This document shows, piece after piece, positions 25,580-33,849 of a DNA stretch of 56,163 nt; position 1 is the stretch's first letter, and each line of letters starts with the position of its first letter. The translations under genes were made by a program, and so were the position numbers. The notes under the pieces were generated by a model, which ran no database searches, was not told where the DNA came from, and worked only from the letters and a program-made list of their open reading frames with translations. The stretch comes from CAIYRG01 sp036273455. GTDB lineage: Bacteria > Pseudomonadota > Alphaproteobacteria > Micropepsales > Micropepsaceae. The stretch is from NCBI GenBank assembly GCA_036273455.1, contig DASUHP010000069.1, positions 1 through 56,163 of the forward strand, in the 5' to 3' direction.

Positions 25580-26209
25580 ATGAAGGTTCATCTCGCACTG
25601 TTGGCCGGTATCACGGCCACGGTTTTGGCCGGTTCGAGTTTTGCGCTGTCGCTGAGCGATGTGGTGCAGAAGGGCGCCAATGCAGACAAGGTGATGGAAA
25701 AAAATCAGATCAACTGGGCGACTGCAAAGGCAATTGGTGAGCACTGCATCAATGAGGCGGCCGCTAAAGGCATGGGCGTCAGCGTTGTCATCCTCGATCA
25801 GTTCGGCACCATCACTTTCTACGGCCGCGGCGACGGGCAGGGTAAAGTCAACACTGAATCCGCGCTGTGGAAGGCCAACACCGTGCTGCACACCCGCGCG
25901 CCGAGCAAAGCCCAGATGAACGCAGTGCGCACAGGTGCAGTGTCGGAATCGCGCGTCATTTGGCAGGGTAATTTCGCCAATGCCGGCGGGCTTCCGATCG
26001 TCGTCGACGGCCAATTCCTCGGGGCGATTGGTGTTGGCGGAATGGCTGCCAATCCGCCAACCTGGAGCGACGAAATCTGCGGCTACAACGCGCTGACAGC
26101 GGTGCTTGGTCCGCAACCCAAACTGTTGCCCGATCTGCCCAACCCGTATGCGATCAGCAATGCGGCGGGAGGGGCGGCGCGCCCTGCACCCGGAGCTGCC
26201 AACCGGTAA
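25580..26209 (+). CDS. Secreted HbpS/GlcG-family (DUF336) protein, copy 3
   Basis: The 209-residue protein starts at ATG 25580 after GGAGGG; an upstream in-frame reading is rejected because it lacks a signal peptide at its start. The signal (LLAGITATVLAGSSFA) precedes WATAKAIGEHC, VVILDQFGTITFYGRGDGQ, GGLPIVVDGQFLGAIGVGG and TWSDEICGYNAL. It is clearly related to copies 1 and 2 but more diverged, and it has a conserved-like tail ending GAANR. It has its own leader between two terminators. Confidence 0.85.
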   Translation: MKVHLALLAGITATVLAGSSFALSLSDVVQKGANADKVMEKNQINWATAKAIGEHCINEAAAKGMGVSVVILDQFGTITFYGRGDGQGKVNTESALWKANTVLHTRAPSKAQMNAVRTGAVSESRVIWQGNFANAGGLPIVVDGQFLGAIGVGGMAANPPTWSDEICGYNALTAVLGPQPKLLPDLPNPYAISNAAGGAARPAPGAANR

Positions 26210-26217
26210 TCACGAAA

Positions 26218-26241
26218 GGGCGCCGCTCAGACGCGGCGCCC
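26218..26241 (+). terminator. Probable terminator hairpin
   Basis: GGGCGCCGC-TCAGAC-GCGGCGCCC is a perfect 9-bp stem just behind the third HbpS-like gene. The T tract is weak (TT then GCC), so termination may be partial. The same GGCGCC core is used in the terminator at 25464. Confidence 0.6.
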
Positions 26242-26309
26242 TTGCCCTGCGGCAATTGTCAGCCAAACGCTGTCCGTGGCATGTTTCAGCAAACGACAGG
26301 AGGAACACC

Positions 26310-26957
26310 ATGCGCATTGCTTCATTGCTGATTTGTGCCGGAACGGCGCTCAGCATCACTGCTGCCTATGCGGCATCGACTTATGACGGCAACGGCCAGG
26401 TGCCGCAGCAATTCGTACTGTCGGGCAAGGCCGCGGACCGTCTGCACGACCATATCTCGATCAATTCCGATACCGCGGAGCGGCTGTCGAAGGCATGTGA
26501 AGCCATCGCCCGGCGCAACAACAGCCAGGTGGTTGTTGTCGTGCTCGACCCGCAGGGCCTTGTGGTGCACGAACACCGTATGGACGGCGAGGGCTGGATT
26601 CAGGTGAAAGCGACCGAGCAGAAGGCCCTGACAGCTCTCAGGACGCGTGCGCCGTCGCATGTTCTCACCAATCGCAATGTCCAGGATCCGTTTACCAATC
26701 AGAACATGTCCGGGTACGAATTGACGACGCAAGAAGGCGGCTTGCCGATCATTGTCAACGGCCAGTTGATCGGCGCGATTGGAGTCGGCGGCATTCCGCC
26801 GGCCGAACGCAATGCCAGTTACGGCGAGGAAATGTGCGCGCGCGATGCGCTGGAGCAGGTGGTCGGTCCGCAGCCGCCGCTGCTGCCCGATCTGGCGGCG
26901 CAGGGCGCCCCTGCCGGAGGCGGTGGACGGGCCGGGCGTGGAGCACAGAATCAGTGA
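26310..26957 (+). CDS. Secreted HbpS/GlcG-family (DUF336) protein, copy 4 (diverged)
   Basis: The 215-residue protein starts at ATG 26310 after AGGAGG. It has a signal peptide (LLICAGTALSITAAYA) and a DUF336 domain that keeps GGLPIIVNGQLIGAIGVGG and VGPQPPLLPDL but differs from the others in the N-terminal half (VVVVVLDPQGLVVHEHRMDGEGW) and in the loop with MSGYELTTQEGG. The C-terminal tail is Gly-rich, ending GAQNQ. This is the most diverged copy of the array and may have a different ligand. Confidence 0.82.
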   Translation: MRIASLLICAGTALSITAAYAASTYDGNGQVPQQFVLSGKAADRLHDHISINSDTAERLSKACEAIARRNNSQVVVVVLDPQGLVVHEHRMDGEGWIQVKATEQKALTALRTRAPSHVLTNRNVQDPFTNQNMSGYELTTQEGGLPIIVNGQLIGAIGVGGIPPAERNASYGEEMCARDALEQVVGPQPPLLPDLAAQGAPAGGGGRAGRGAQNQ

Positions 26958-26969
26958 CGTATTTTTGAT

Positions 26970-27015
26970 GCGTTCACCCTCTCCTGTGCGGGAGGGGGTG
27001 GCGCACCGGGTGAGG
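26970..27015. repeat. Interspersed repeat fragment (CCCTCTCC...GGGTGAGGGG type)
   Basis: A stretch of CACCCTCTCC, GGGAGGGGGTGGCG and GGGTGAGGGGAA between copy 4 and the glyoxalase gene can fold on itself. It resembles short intergenic repeats common in proteobacteria, and there are relatives at 50060, 53030 and 54318 in this window. Confidence 0.5.
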
Positions 27016-27038
27016 GGAACCCGTAGAGGCAAATCGCG

Positions 27039-27479
27039 ATGCAATATCTTCACACGATGGTCCGCGTGGCGGACGTTGAAAAAAGCCTGAACTTCTACTG
27101 CGGTCTGCTGGGTCTCAAGGAGATCAGCCGTCAGGAGAACGAGAAGGGCCGTTTCACCCTGATTTTTCTCGCCGCGCCGGGAGACGTAGATCTGGCGCGC
27201 GAGCGCAAGGGGCCGATGGTCGAGCTGACCTATAACTGGGACCCCGAGAATTATTCCGGCGGACGGAATTTCGGCCATCTCGCCTATCGGGTCGATGACA
27301 TCTATGCCGCCTGCCGCAAGCTGATGGACGGCGGGGTCACCATCAATCGTCCGCCGCGCGATGGCCAGATGGCCTTTGTGCGCTCGCCCGACGACATTTC
27401 CATCGAGCTGTTGCAGCGTGGTCCGGCTCTGCCGCCGGAAGAACCCTGGGCATCCATGCCCAACACGGGTGTCTGGTAG
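27039..27479 (+). CDS. Glyoxalase I-like VOC protein
   Basis: The 146-residue protein has two VOC half-domains and the four expected metal ligands of glyoxalase I: His in LHTMVRV, Glu in MVELTYNW, His in FGHLAYRV and Glu in ISIELLQ. It also keeps SLNFYCGLLGL. It probably converts the hemithioacetal of methylglyoxal and glutathione to lactoylglutathione, consistent with the glutathione-dependent adhC at 33850. AGAGGC lies before the ATG. The cupin gene follows two bases later. Confidence 0.85.
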   Translation: MQYLHTMVRVADVEKSLNFYCGLLGLKEISRQENEKGRFTLIFLAAPGDVDLARERKGPMVELTYNWDPENYSGGRNFGHLAYRVDDIYAACRKLMDGGVTINRPPRDGQMAFVRSPDDISIELLQRGPALPPEEPWASMPNTGVW

Positions 27480-27481
27480 GA

Positions 27482-28042
27482 ATGACGCTTTACCGCGCCC
27501 GGCGAATAGTCACCGGGCATGATTGCAAAGGACGGTCTGTCGTGATTTCGGATGGTCCAGCACAGAATCTGGTGCCGAACCCATCCGATCCCGAACGCGG
27601 CCATATCAATTTCTGGCGCACGGAGGCGGTGCCGGCAAACAACTCCGGCGATGAAGATCCTGCCGCGGGTGCGCCATTTGCGCTGCCGCCACCCAAAGGG
27701 GGAACGCTGTTTCGTTTTTTCCAGATCGCGCCGGAGAAGAACGAGGCCGGGCTTTCAAAGGAAGAACGGGACGCGCGGATGTCCCGGATGTTCGAAGCTG
27801 CCGGAGCCGGTCATGCGCGACAGGCGATGGGCCGCCATCCGTCGATGCACCGGACGCATACGGTGGATTACATAGTGCTGCTGAAAGGCGAGGTGACGGC
27901 GCTGATGGACATCGGCGAAGTCACGATGAAGCCGTTTGACGTCCTAATTCAGCGTGGCACCCGTCATGGCTGGGTGAATCGCGGCGACGAGCCGGCGCTT
28001 CTCGTGGCCGTCCTTGTCGACGCCGAACCATTGCCAAGCTGA
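27482..28042 (+). CDS. Cupin-domain protein
   Basis: The 186-residue protein has a C-terminal cupin with HTVDYIVLLKGEVTALMD, MKPFDVLIQRGTRHGWVNRGDEPALLVAVLVD, and a start motif HTV. The N-terminal half (residues 1-110) contains NFWRTE and an acidic stretch and is not recognised. The cupin metal-ligand pattern is partial: H in the first motif and the last H in GTRHGW are present. It overlaps no neighbour and starts two bases after the VOC gene stop, so the two are probably cotranscribed. Function unknown. Confidence 0.75.
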   Translation: MTLYRARRIVTGHDCKGRSVVISDGPAQNLVPNPSDPERGHINFWRTEAVPANNSGDEDPAAGAPFALPPPKGGTLFRFFQIAPEKNEAGLSKEERDARMSRMFEAAGAGHARQAMGRHPSMHRTHTVDYIVLLKGEVTALMDIGEVTMKPFDVLIQRGTRHGWVNRGDEPALLVAVLVDAEPLPS

Positions 28043-28111
28043 ACCGGGAGATTTGGCCCATCGCGGGGTGGACAGCCGCAATGGCTTCACCTATATCCCG
28101 CTTCCCGATTT

Positions 28112-28188
<77 letters not shown>

Positions 28189-28198
28189 CAATGAGCGC

Positions 28199-28236
28199 AT
28201 GACCTGGCCGGGCATTTGCCCGGCCAAGTCATTTTG
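28199..28236 (+). terminator. Terminator hairpin after the tRNA gene
   Basis: ATGAC, then TGGCCGGGCA-TT-TGCCCGGCCA, then GTCAT makes a long near-perfect stem with one internal mismatch, followed by TTTG. It begins eleven bases after the tRNA CCA end. Confidence 0.7.
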
Positions 28237-28244
28237 CGCGAATT

Positions 28245-28321
28245 GTGTCCCCGCGAAAGCCGGGACCCAGTCCAAAAGCATCAGCCCACGACTTAGCCGT
28301 GCGAATGCGCGGCTAAGTCGT
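28245..28321. repeat. Intergenic repeat fragment and hairpin
   Basis: GTGTCCCCGCGAAAGCCGGGACCCAG at 28245-28270 resembles a widespread proteobacterial intergenic repeat whose chance translation reads PAKAGTQ. A separate perfect 12-bp inverted repeat, ACGACTTAGCCG / CGGCTAAGTCGT with a 10-base loop, lies at 28288-28321. No gene is seen between the terminator and 28432. Confidence 0.5.
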
Positions 28322-28431
28322 TCTTGGATGTCCCCACGAACTTCCGAGCTTCACGATTGGCTCAAATTTGGCCACGGTCCACGGAGTCCGGATTATTCGT
28401 GCTACCGTATTTCATCAGCTTGCGAGGGCCC

Positions 28432-29163
28432 ATGCACACAGAAATTCACGAAATTGGCGATGGCATATATCGCCTCTCGACCTACGTTGCGGAAATCGCG
28501 CCGCCGGCAGGCTTCACCTTCAATCAGTATCTCATCGACGCCAAAGAGCCGCTCCTGTTCCACACCGGACCTCGCCGGATGTTCCCATCCGTTTCCGCCG
28601 CATTTGCGACGGTTATGCCGGTCCAGAAGCTTCGCTGGATTTCGTTTGGCCATATCGAATCAGACGAATGCGGCGCGATGAATCTGTGGCTCGAAGCGGC
28701 TCCCGAGGCGCAAATCGTCCACGGTCGCATCGCCTGCATGGTATCGCTGAATGACCTCGCGGCACGGCCTCCCCGGCCGCTTGCGAATGGAGAGGTCATC
28801 GATCTGGGTGGCCGGCGCATTCGCTACATCGACACCCCACATGTTCCACATGCCTGGGAGTCCGGGTTAATTTACGAGGAAACAACCGGCACGCTGTTCT
28901 GCGGCGACCTGTTTACGCATGTCGGACGCGGGCCCGCGGTGACGAGCGACAGCATCGTTGAGTCGGCAATCGCCGCGGAAAAGGCTTTCCGTTCGACATC
29001 GCTGACGCCGGGAACAGGGCCGACAATCCGGGCGCTTGCCGAGCTCAAACCAGGCAAACTCGCCGTGATGCATGGCTCCTGTTATTCCGGCGACTGCGCC
29101 GGCGCATTACAGCGGCTCGCTGCCTTCTACGAGGGAGCGCTCGCGGCCGGTACTGTCGCGTGA
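28432..29163 (+). CDS. Metallo-beta-lactamase-fold protein, oxygen-binding diiron (ODP)-like
   Basis: The 243-residue protein starts at ATG 28432 with GAGGG just upstream. Motif GHIESDECGAM corresponds to the HxExD iron-ligand block of flavodiiron and ODP proteins, followed by VHGRIACMV, DTPHVPHAWESG and LFCGDLFTHVG. The second position of the canonical HxExDH is Glu rather than His. A C-terminal VMHGSCYSGD may hold a further ligand. There is no fused flavodoxin domain. A role in oxygen or nitric-oxide binding, or hydrolysis, is not settled. Confidence 0.75.
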   Translation: MHTEIHEIGDGIYRLSTYVAEIAPPAGFTFNQYLIDAKEPLLFHTGPRRMFPSVSAAFATVMPVQKLRWISFGHIESDECGAMNLWLEAAPEAQIVHGRIACMVSLNDLAARPPRPLANGEVIDLGGRRIRYIDTPHVPHAWESGLIYEETTGTLFCGDLFTHVGRGPAVTSDSIVESAIAAEKAFRSTSLTPGTGPTIRALAELKPGKLAVMHGSCYSGDCAGALQRLAAFYEGALAAGTVA

Positions 29164-29275
29164 TTTTACAGTCCTGCATTGTCGGCCAGGTGACCTGCCC
29201 ATTGTCGGGCATAGCGGGGCGGCAGAATTACCGGGACTGACGCCAGCACCCGAGCGCAACACGGTTCGCCGTAAT

Positions 29276-29716
29276 CTATCTCAGCGTTTCGAGCGCTTGC
29301 TTCACCCTTGCCACGTTCGGGCCTTCTCCGGCGCCCTCATAGAATGAAAGATCCTCGTCGACTCCGACCAGCCGCCAGCATTGGCCTCCTGGTGCCTGAA
29401 AGTAGAGGTGCGGATCCGGAACATCGAGCTTTCTGATGAGGCTCGAGTTGAGAATTTTTTGCCGCGTTTCATCTACGTTGTCGGATTTGATTTCCAGCCA
29501 GACCGATCGTGCAGTTCGTGAGAAATCGCTCGCATCCGGAACATCGCCGTAGAGAAACGCGATATAGAAGTTCTCTCCCAGACGAATGAAGTCTCTTTCC
29601 GGGTCCGCCCGCGTGATTTTGCCGCCAAGCACATCGCAATAAAAATTACGAATCCGGTCTCGTTCGTGGCGCGGAACGATGACCGACGAATGATTGCCGA
29701 AGATCACGGTTGCCAT
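29276..29716 (-). CDS. VOC family protein
   Basis: From ATG 29716 (GGGAGG eight bases upstream) the protein is 146 residues with VOC-like halves: ATVIFGNHSSVIVPRHER, IRNFYCDVLGG, SVWLEIKSDNV and HLYFQAPGGQCWRLVG. Ligand positions are less clear than in glyoxalase I, so its substrate is unknown. It is the last gene of arsR-SRPBCC-VOC, 33 bases after the SRPBCC stop. A longer reading to 29821 runs into the SRPBCC gene and is rejected. Confidence 0.78.
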   Translation of the reverse strand: MATVIFGNHSSVIVPRHERDRIRNFYCDVLGGKITRADPERDFIRLGENFYIAFLYGDVPDASDFSRTARSVWLEIKSDNVDETRQKILNSSLIRKLDVPDPHLYFQAPGGQCWRLVGVDEDLSFYEGAGEGPNVARVKQALETLR

Positions 29717-29748
29717 CTTGGCCTCCCTGCCAGGTCTTGGTTCGGTCA

Positions 29749-30204
29749 TCAGTACCGGGCCGGCAGGATGACGGAGCCGGTCTCCAACAGCGATTTGAGG
29801 TTGGACAGAATCTGCGGCCAACCGCCCGACACAGCGCCGATGAATTTTGAATCTTCGCGCTCGATGCTGTGCGTGACCGTCAATTTGACGGTTTCGCCGG
29901 CGGCGGGCTCTATCTCCATCGTGCAGAGCGACCAGCCTTCCTCTTTCAGTTCCGGCCGGAATTCATTGCGCCACCGAATGCTCAGACGTTTTTTCGGCAG
30001 GAACTCGGTGATCGTTCCGGCATCTGCGACGCGGCCATCCGGAAACATGAGCTTCCATGAACCGCCTTCTTTCCATTCCGCCTCAGGCCGGATTCCCATC
30101 CAGTATTGCTGGACGAATTCCGGGCTGGTGAGCCCTGCCCACAATTTTTCCGGAGTTGTCCGGATGTAGATGGCATAGACGAAACTACTCTTCCCTTCAG
30201 CCAT
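29749..30204 (-). CDS. SRPBCC/AHSA1 domain protein
   Basis: The 151-residue protein shows the AHSA1 signature: FVYAIYIRTTPEKLWAGLTSPEFVQQYW at the N-terminus, RPEAEWKEGGSWKLMF, and the C-terminal block with GGWPQILSNLKSLLETG. It is a small ligand-binding fold found with ArsR regulators across bacteria. Its ATG overlaps the arsR stop by 8 bases, so translation is coupled. It is cytoplasmic. A hydrophobic or aromatic ligand is likely. Confidence 0.88.
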   Translation of the reverse strand: MAEGKSSFVYAIYIRTTPEKLWAGLTSPEFVQQYWMGIRPEAEWKEGGSWKLMFPDGRVADAGTITEFLPKKRLSIRWRNEFRPELKEEGWSLCTMEIEPAAGETVKLTVTHSIEREDSKFIGAVSGGWPQILSNLKSLLETGSVILPARY

Positions 30205-30520
30205 GGTCTTTTCCTTCCAGTTTTCGCTTGAGTTCGGAAAGGGCGTTCAGCCGCGGTTGTTCGAATTTGCTGATCCATCGCTCCGCGATGCTGTGGATCG
30301 GAACGGGATTAAGGTAGTGCAGCTTTTCACGTCCGCGCCGCTCGGTAACGACGAGATTTGCCTGCTCGAGAATGGCGAGGTGCTTCGTCACCGCCTGACG
30401 CGTCATGTCATGTCCCTCGCACAGTTCCCTCAAAGTCTGTCCGTTGTTGGCACGAAGGCGGTCCAGCAACTTCCGCCTGACAGGATCTGCCAGCGCCCGG
30501 AACACCGCGTCCATGCTCAT
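30197..30520 (-). CDS. ArsR-family winged-helix repressor
   Basis: From ATG 30520 the protein is 107 residues: MDAVFRALADPVRRKLLDRL, then recognition helix MTRQAVTKHLAILEQANLV and a wing with RRGREKLHYLNPVPI. No Cys metal site is visible, which fits the non-metal ArsR group coupled to SRPBCC proteins. The exact start is open (ATG 30514 also possible). An inverted repeat directly upstream at 30531 is the probable operator. It likely represses its own operon and perhaps the divergent Cys-cluster gene at 30618. Confidence 0.88.
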   Translation of the reverse strand: MSMDAVFRALADPVRRKLLDRLRANNGQTLRELCEGHDMTRQAVTKHLAILEQANLVVTERRGREKLHYLNPVPIHSIAERWISKFEQPRLNALSELKRKLEGKDHG

Positions 30521-30530
30521 AAAAAGCAAT

Positions 30531-30556
30531 ATGCAACTGTTTGGTTGCATATGCAA
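30531..30556. promoter_or_regulatory. Probable ArsR operator
   Basis: ATGCAAC-N6-GTTGCAT is a perfect inverted repeat at 30531-30550, and a second palindrome TTGCATATGCAA overlaps its right arm at 30545-30556. It lies directly before the arsR start. The GTTGCAT core resembles sites of ArsR-SRPBCC operons. Confidence 0.7.
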
Positions 30557-30617
30557 GAACTATTTTTGCCATCTTCGGTCTGCATATTGTCCAGGCTGGA
30601 TCGTGTGCGACGAACCG

Positions 30618-31202
30618 ATGAAAGACACCGCAGAAATTCGGCAGACCGCCGTCGTGAATGGGCGGCAATGCGGCACATGCACCGTTTGCTGCAAGATTCC
30701 TCCGATCCATACAAAGGAGCTCAGGAAAACGGCGAACCTGCTGTGCCGGCATTGCGACGAGGGGCGGGGGTGCCGGATCTACGAAACACGCCCAGCCGTC
30801 TGTCGCGGTTTTTACTGTGAGTGGCTGCTGAATCCGCGGATTCCTGCGACGTGGCGGCCGGAGAGATCGGGCATCTTCATCGAGCGCATCGCGCGCGAAC
30901 ACATCGAGGCAATTCCGGACGGATATGTTGCGGATTACGTGTTGTCAGTCATGCTGTTTCGGTCTGACGCGGTCGAGCGCCCGGCGCTGGGCGAAATCAT
31001 CGCCGATTACATCGCTGGTCGTGTTGCGACCTTCCTGACGATTCCCGGGCCGGCCGGCCATTTGCCGGCCCAGATGTTTTTGAACGAGTTCCTGGAGAGT
31101 GCCGTCGCAAAACGCGACTTTACAGAAATGATGGTCACTCTTCGGCAGGCGCTTGCGACTTTATCGCGTCAGGAATTCGAACGCGTCCCCGATTTCGACT
31201 GA
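30618..31202 (+). CDS. YkgJ-like Cys-cluster protein
   Basis: From ATG 30618 the protein is 194 residues. It has the Cys pattern of the YkgJ/FliB-like CxxCxxCC family: CGTCTVCC near residue 18, CRHCDEGRGC near 43, and RPAVCRGFYCEW near 60. A metal or Fe-S cluster is expected. The C-terminal half has no recognised domain. No ribosome site is obvious. It is divergent from arsR, and the operator candidate lies between the two. Longer in-frame readings from 30405 run through arsR and are rejected. Confidence 0.8.
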   Translation: MKDTAEIRQTAVVNGRQCGTCTVCCKIPPIHTKELRKTANLLCRHCDEGRGCRIYETRPAVCRGFYCEWLLNPRIPATWRPERSGIFIERIAREHIEAIPDGYVADYVLSVMLFRSDAVERPALGEIIADYIAGRVATFLTIPGPAGHLPAQMFLNEFLESAVAKRDFTEMMVTLRQALATLSRQEFERVPDFD

Positions 31203-31273
31203 AAACTAAATTCGGGCATTGCTACGGTCGCGATACAGCATCGCCTTCCTCCCACAGCATCCCGCTCATACAT

Positions 31274-31684
31274 TCAATCCGGGCAATCGTTCGTCCAGCT
31301 AAACAATGTCGGCTCGCCGCGCCCGCCAGCGTATTCACCTTCTGTCTTCAACCGGAGGCATTCGCCATTCTTCTGATAGTTGAATGTGCACTCGTTGAAA
31401 TCGGCACCGATGCACTTCTCAACCTCATAAAACCCGGCGTTAAACATATCGCGGGCGTCGCCTTCGAGATTTTTCCGTTCTTTGACCTCAGGATTTATGC
31501 GTTCTTCAACCGGCAATATCTTGTCAATTCGAACGGGGGTCCAACCATCCCTGATGAGTTGTGCGCGGACCTGAGAAATGGGTTGACCACGCTGCAGCGA
31601 GCCTTCGCCCCCAGTGGCCGGTGCCGCCATGAAAACCGTGATCGCAACAAAAGGCATCGCATAGCTGGCTACCAGTTTTTGCAT
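31274..31684 (-). CDS. Small secreted protein, unknown
   Basis: The 136-residue protein has a signal peptide (VASYAMPFVAITVFMAAPATGG) and a mature part with four Cys in its last third (KCIGADFNECTFNY, GECLRLKT, WTNDCPD), which probably form disulfides. Its ATG is at 31684 with GGAG eight bases upstream. It has no recognised domain. It stands alone, between the YkgJ-like gene and a larger secreted protein. Confidence 0.65.
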   Translation of the reverse strand: MQKLVASYAMPFVAITVFMAAPATGGEGSLQRGQPISQVRAQLIRDGWTPVRIDKILPVEERINPEVKERKNLEGDARDMFNAGFYEVEKCIGADFNECTFNYQKNGECLRLKTEGEYAGGRGEPTLFSWTNDCPD

Positions 31685-31917
31685 CGGTCACTCCAATTCT
31701 GCCGCGGAGACTGATATCAATACAAACGGCTGTATTCGGCGCCCGAACAACCGCTGCTGCTTCCAGCAAGTCGTCGTTTCCTGTCTGGCCATCAGCCAGA
31801 TCGTCATCCAACTGCATCGATGTAGAGTCGCCCGATCGGCCTCTTCTCCTGACTTTGTTGCTGCGAACATATCATGAACAAAAGGGACCGGCCAAGCCTG
31901 ATTTGCTGATTTTTGAC

Positions 31918-32832
31918 TCAGAAATCCGGGGTTGCTGCAGTTGGAATGACTGCATCATTTTTGACCGCATAGAACTCAAACGGATTTTCCGCGCAGACAT
32001 TTTCCTCCCATTGCATCCCGGGCTTTTCATAGGTGATCACTCCCGACCACGGCATCGTAAAGAAGCGCTGGTCGTCGACCGTGAACACCAGTTGGAGTTG
32101 CTTGCCCTTGTAGGTCAGATCGGCCCTTGTGTCGGGGACACGGGGGTTGATCTTCAGGTTGCGCGCCAGTGCCGCTTGTGCGGCATCATGGTCGACCATT
32201 CTGTATCGTTCGACGATATGCAACGCCGAACTGAATGGTGTGCCGTACATATCGACCATGGCCATCGGCCGATCGGCCTTCATTCCGACAGTATCGATCA
32301 CCAGCGTATCGCCTTCGTAGTGGCCGATGGAATCTCCGTACCAGGACGGAGTGACATTTGCCGGATGGCGGTCATTCATGCGCACGCGGCGAAATTCATG
32401 ATTACGCAGATAGAGGAAAATGATCTCGTTCGGACGTTGTAACATCTCCATTCCGGGCTGGAAAAATATGTAGGGCACCCCTGACGGCCAGCACCGGTTG
32501 CTGGGCGTCGGATAGGTCATGCCGGATTGCGAAACTGCACCATGTTGCCGGACAATTTCAGCGGCCTCGGGCTTCAGGATCGGATTGCTATCATCACCTA
32601 CCCATTGGTTATTGTTGACCTGTCCATTCGGACGGCGCAACCGGTTGAATACAGGACCCGGCCCGGATTCCGGCGGCTCAATTCCGGGAAAAAACGGATG
32701 GACCCACATGCCGGAAAATTCCGGCATGTGTACACCGCCGCCGATTGCCTGCGGAACCTGGCCGACCGCAGGCGCAATGCCTGCTGCCGGAATTGCCACT
32801 AAAATCAGGAAGCTCAGCGCTTGTAACTTCAT
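31918..32832 (-). CDS. Secreted protein of the GHYEGDTL family, copy A
   Basis: The 304-residue protein from ATG 32832 has a signal peptide (ALSFLILVAIPAAGIAPAVG). It holds blocks shared with the gene at 38125: FSGMWVHPFF, VGDDSNPILKPEAAEIVR, HPANVTPSWYGDSIGHYEGDTL, FTMPWSGVITYE and VCAENPFEFYA. The pattern HP(A)N..PSW.GDS.GHYEGDTLV.DT is a frequent unannotated secreted family in soil proteobacteria and acidobacteria; no function is known. The long N-terminal reading from 32904 lacks a signal at its start, so the inner ATG is preferred. Confidence 0.8.
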   Translation of the reverse strand: MKLQALSFLILVAIPAAGIAPAVGQVPQAIGGGVHMPEFSGMWVHPFFPGIEPPESGPGPVFNRLRRPNGQVNNNQWVGDDSNPILKPEAAEIVRQHGAVSQSGMTYPTPSNRCWPSGVPYIFFQPGMEMLQRPNEIIFLYLRNHEFRRVRMNDRHPANVTPSWYGDSIGHYEGDTLVIDTVGMKADRPMAMVDMYGTPFSSALHIVERYRMVDHDAAQAALARNLKINPRVPDTRADLTYKGKQLQLVFTVDDQRFFTMPWSGVITYEKPGMQWEENVCAENPFEFYAVKNDAVIPTAATPDF

Positions 32833-32958
32833 GGCTATCTCTGTTGCTTCCTCTCGGCACGTTCGTGGAACTGCATGGTTCCGTCGACGAAACCATGTCG
32901 ACAATGTACTTCAACTCGTCTGATGACCGAACGGGCCAAAACGCGTTAATTTTCCTGA

Positions 32959-33846
32959 ATGAACGAGATGGCGCTGATCTGGCCCGACCTGACCGGCCAC
33001 ACCGGGATCGAAATTTTCGATCAACCCATTCCCATCGGCAGCGATAGCCACAGGAAGCTGTTCTGCCGGACGCTCATCGAGACCTTCGATCCGTACCGCC
33101 CGGCGGTGATTGACTGGCCGAAGCTCGATGACGCTTCGCGCGAGCGGCTGGTATCGCTGCCAATCTGGGACATCGCGGTTCAGACCGAAAACCGCGCCGG
33201 TGCAAATGTATCGGCCTATGCGGCCAGGATCGGGGAGCCGCTGCTGCGCAAGTCCATTGAACTCATGGGTTTCGAGGAGCGCCGGCATCGCCACGTCCTT
33301 GCCCATATGGTGACGGCATACGGAATCACGCTGCAGCCCGAACCCGCCTATGCCGGGCCGAGAGATCCGGAATGGGCATTCCTGGTCACCGGCTATAGCG
33401 AATGCATCGACAGCTTCTTCGCATTCGGCCTGTTCGAGGTTGCGAAGCGTTCCGGCTTTTTTCCGGCCGAACTTGTCGACACTTTTGAACCCGTGATCCG
33501 CGAAGAGAGCCGTCACATCCTGTTCTTCGTCAATTGGCTCGCCTGGCACCGGCAGAATTTGCCGCTGTGGCGGCGGGGCTGGTTCGAACTCAAGCTGCTC
33601 GCCGTTACGGCCTATGTGATCTGGGAGCGGATCGGTATTGCCACCGGGATGAGCCGGAAAAAAGCCGCCCAATTCACCGTCATCGGCGGCAATCAGCTCG
33701 GCGCGCCAGCGCTCCGTCCCGCTGATTTCATCGATATTTGCCTGGCCGAGAACCACCGCCGGATGAAAGACTATGATCAGCGTCTTTTGCGGCCCACGAC
33801 CATGCCGGCAATGGTGAAATTCCTTCGCCGGTGGCTGCGAAAGTGA
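32959..33846 (+). CDS. Ferritin-like fold protein
   Basis: The 295-residue protein has two ferritin-like ligand motifs on predicted helices: GFEERRHRHVLAHM (residues about 103-116) and REESRHILFFVNW (about 179-191), with further Glu in the preceding helices (TGYSECIDSF). It lacks the ferritin core shape in length, so it may be a diiron enzyme such as a long-chain acyl or aldehyde enzyme of the ferritin-like group. No signal peptide is seen. The ATG at 32959 has no clear ribosome site; ATG 32968 is possible. It converges on adhC with a three-base gap. Confidence 0.7.
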   Translation: MNEMALIWPDLTGHTGIEIFDQPIPIGSDSHRKLFCRTLIETFDPYRPAVIDWPKLDDASRERLVSLPIWDIAVQTENRAGANVSAYAARIGEPLLRKSIELMGFEERRHRHVLAHMVTAYGITLQPEPAYAGPRDPEWAFLVTGYSECIDSFFAFGLFEVAKRSGFFPAELVDTFEPVIREESRHILFFVNWLAWHRQNLPLWRRGWFELKLLAVTAYVIWERIGIATGMSRKKAAQFTVIGGNQLGAPALRPADFIDICLAENHRRMKDYDQRLLRPTTMPAMVKFLRRWLRK

Positions 33847-33849
33847 CCG

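Noticed and set aside
28199..28681. Plus-strand reading of 160 codons behind the tRNA.
   Set aside because: Its start lies in the terminator and an interspersed repeat (PAKAGTQ translation), and it overlaps the ODP-like gene in another frame.
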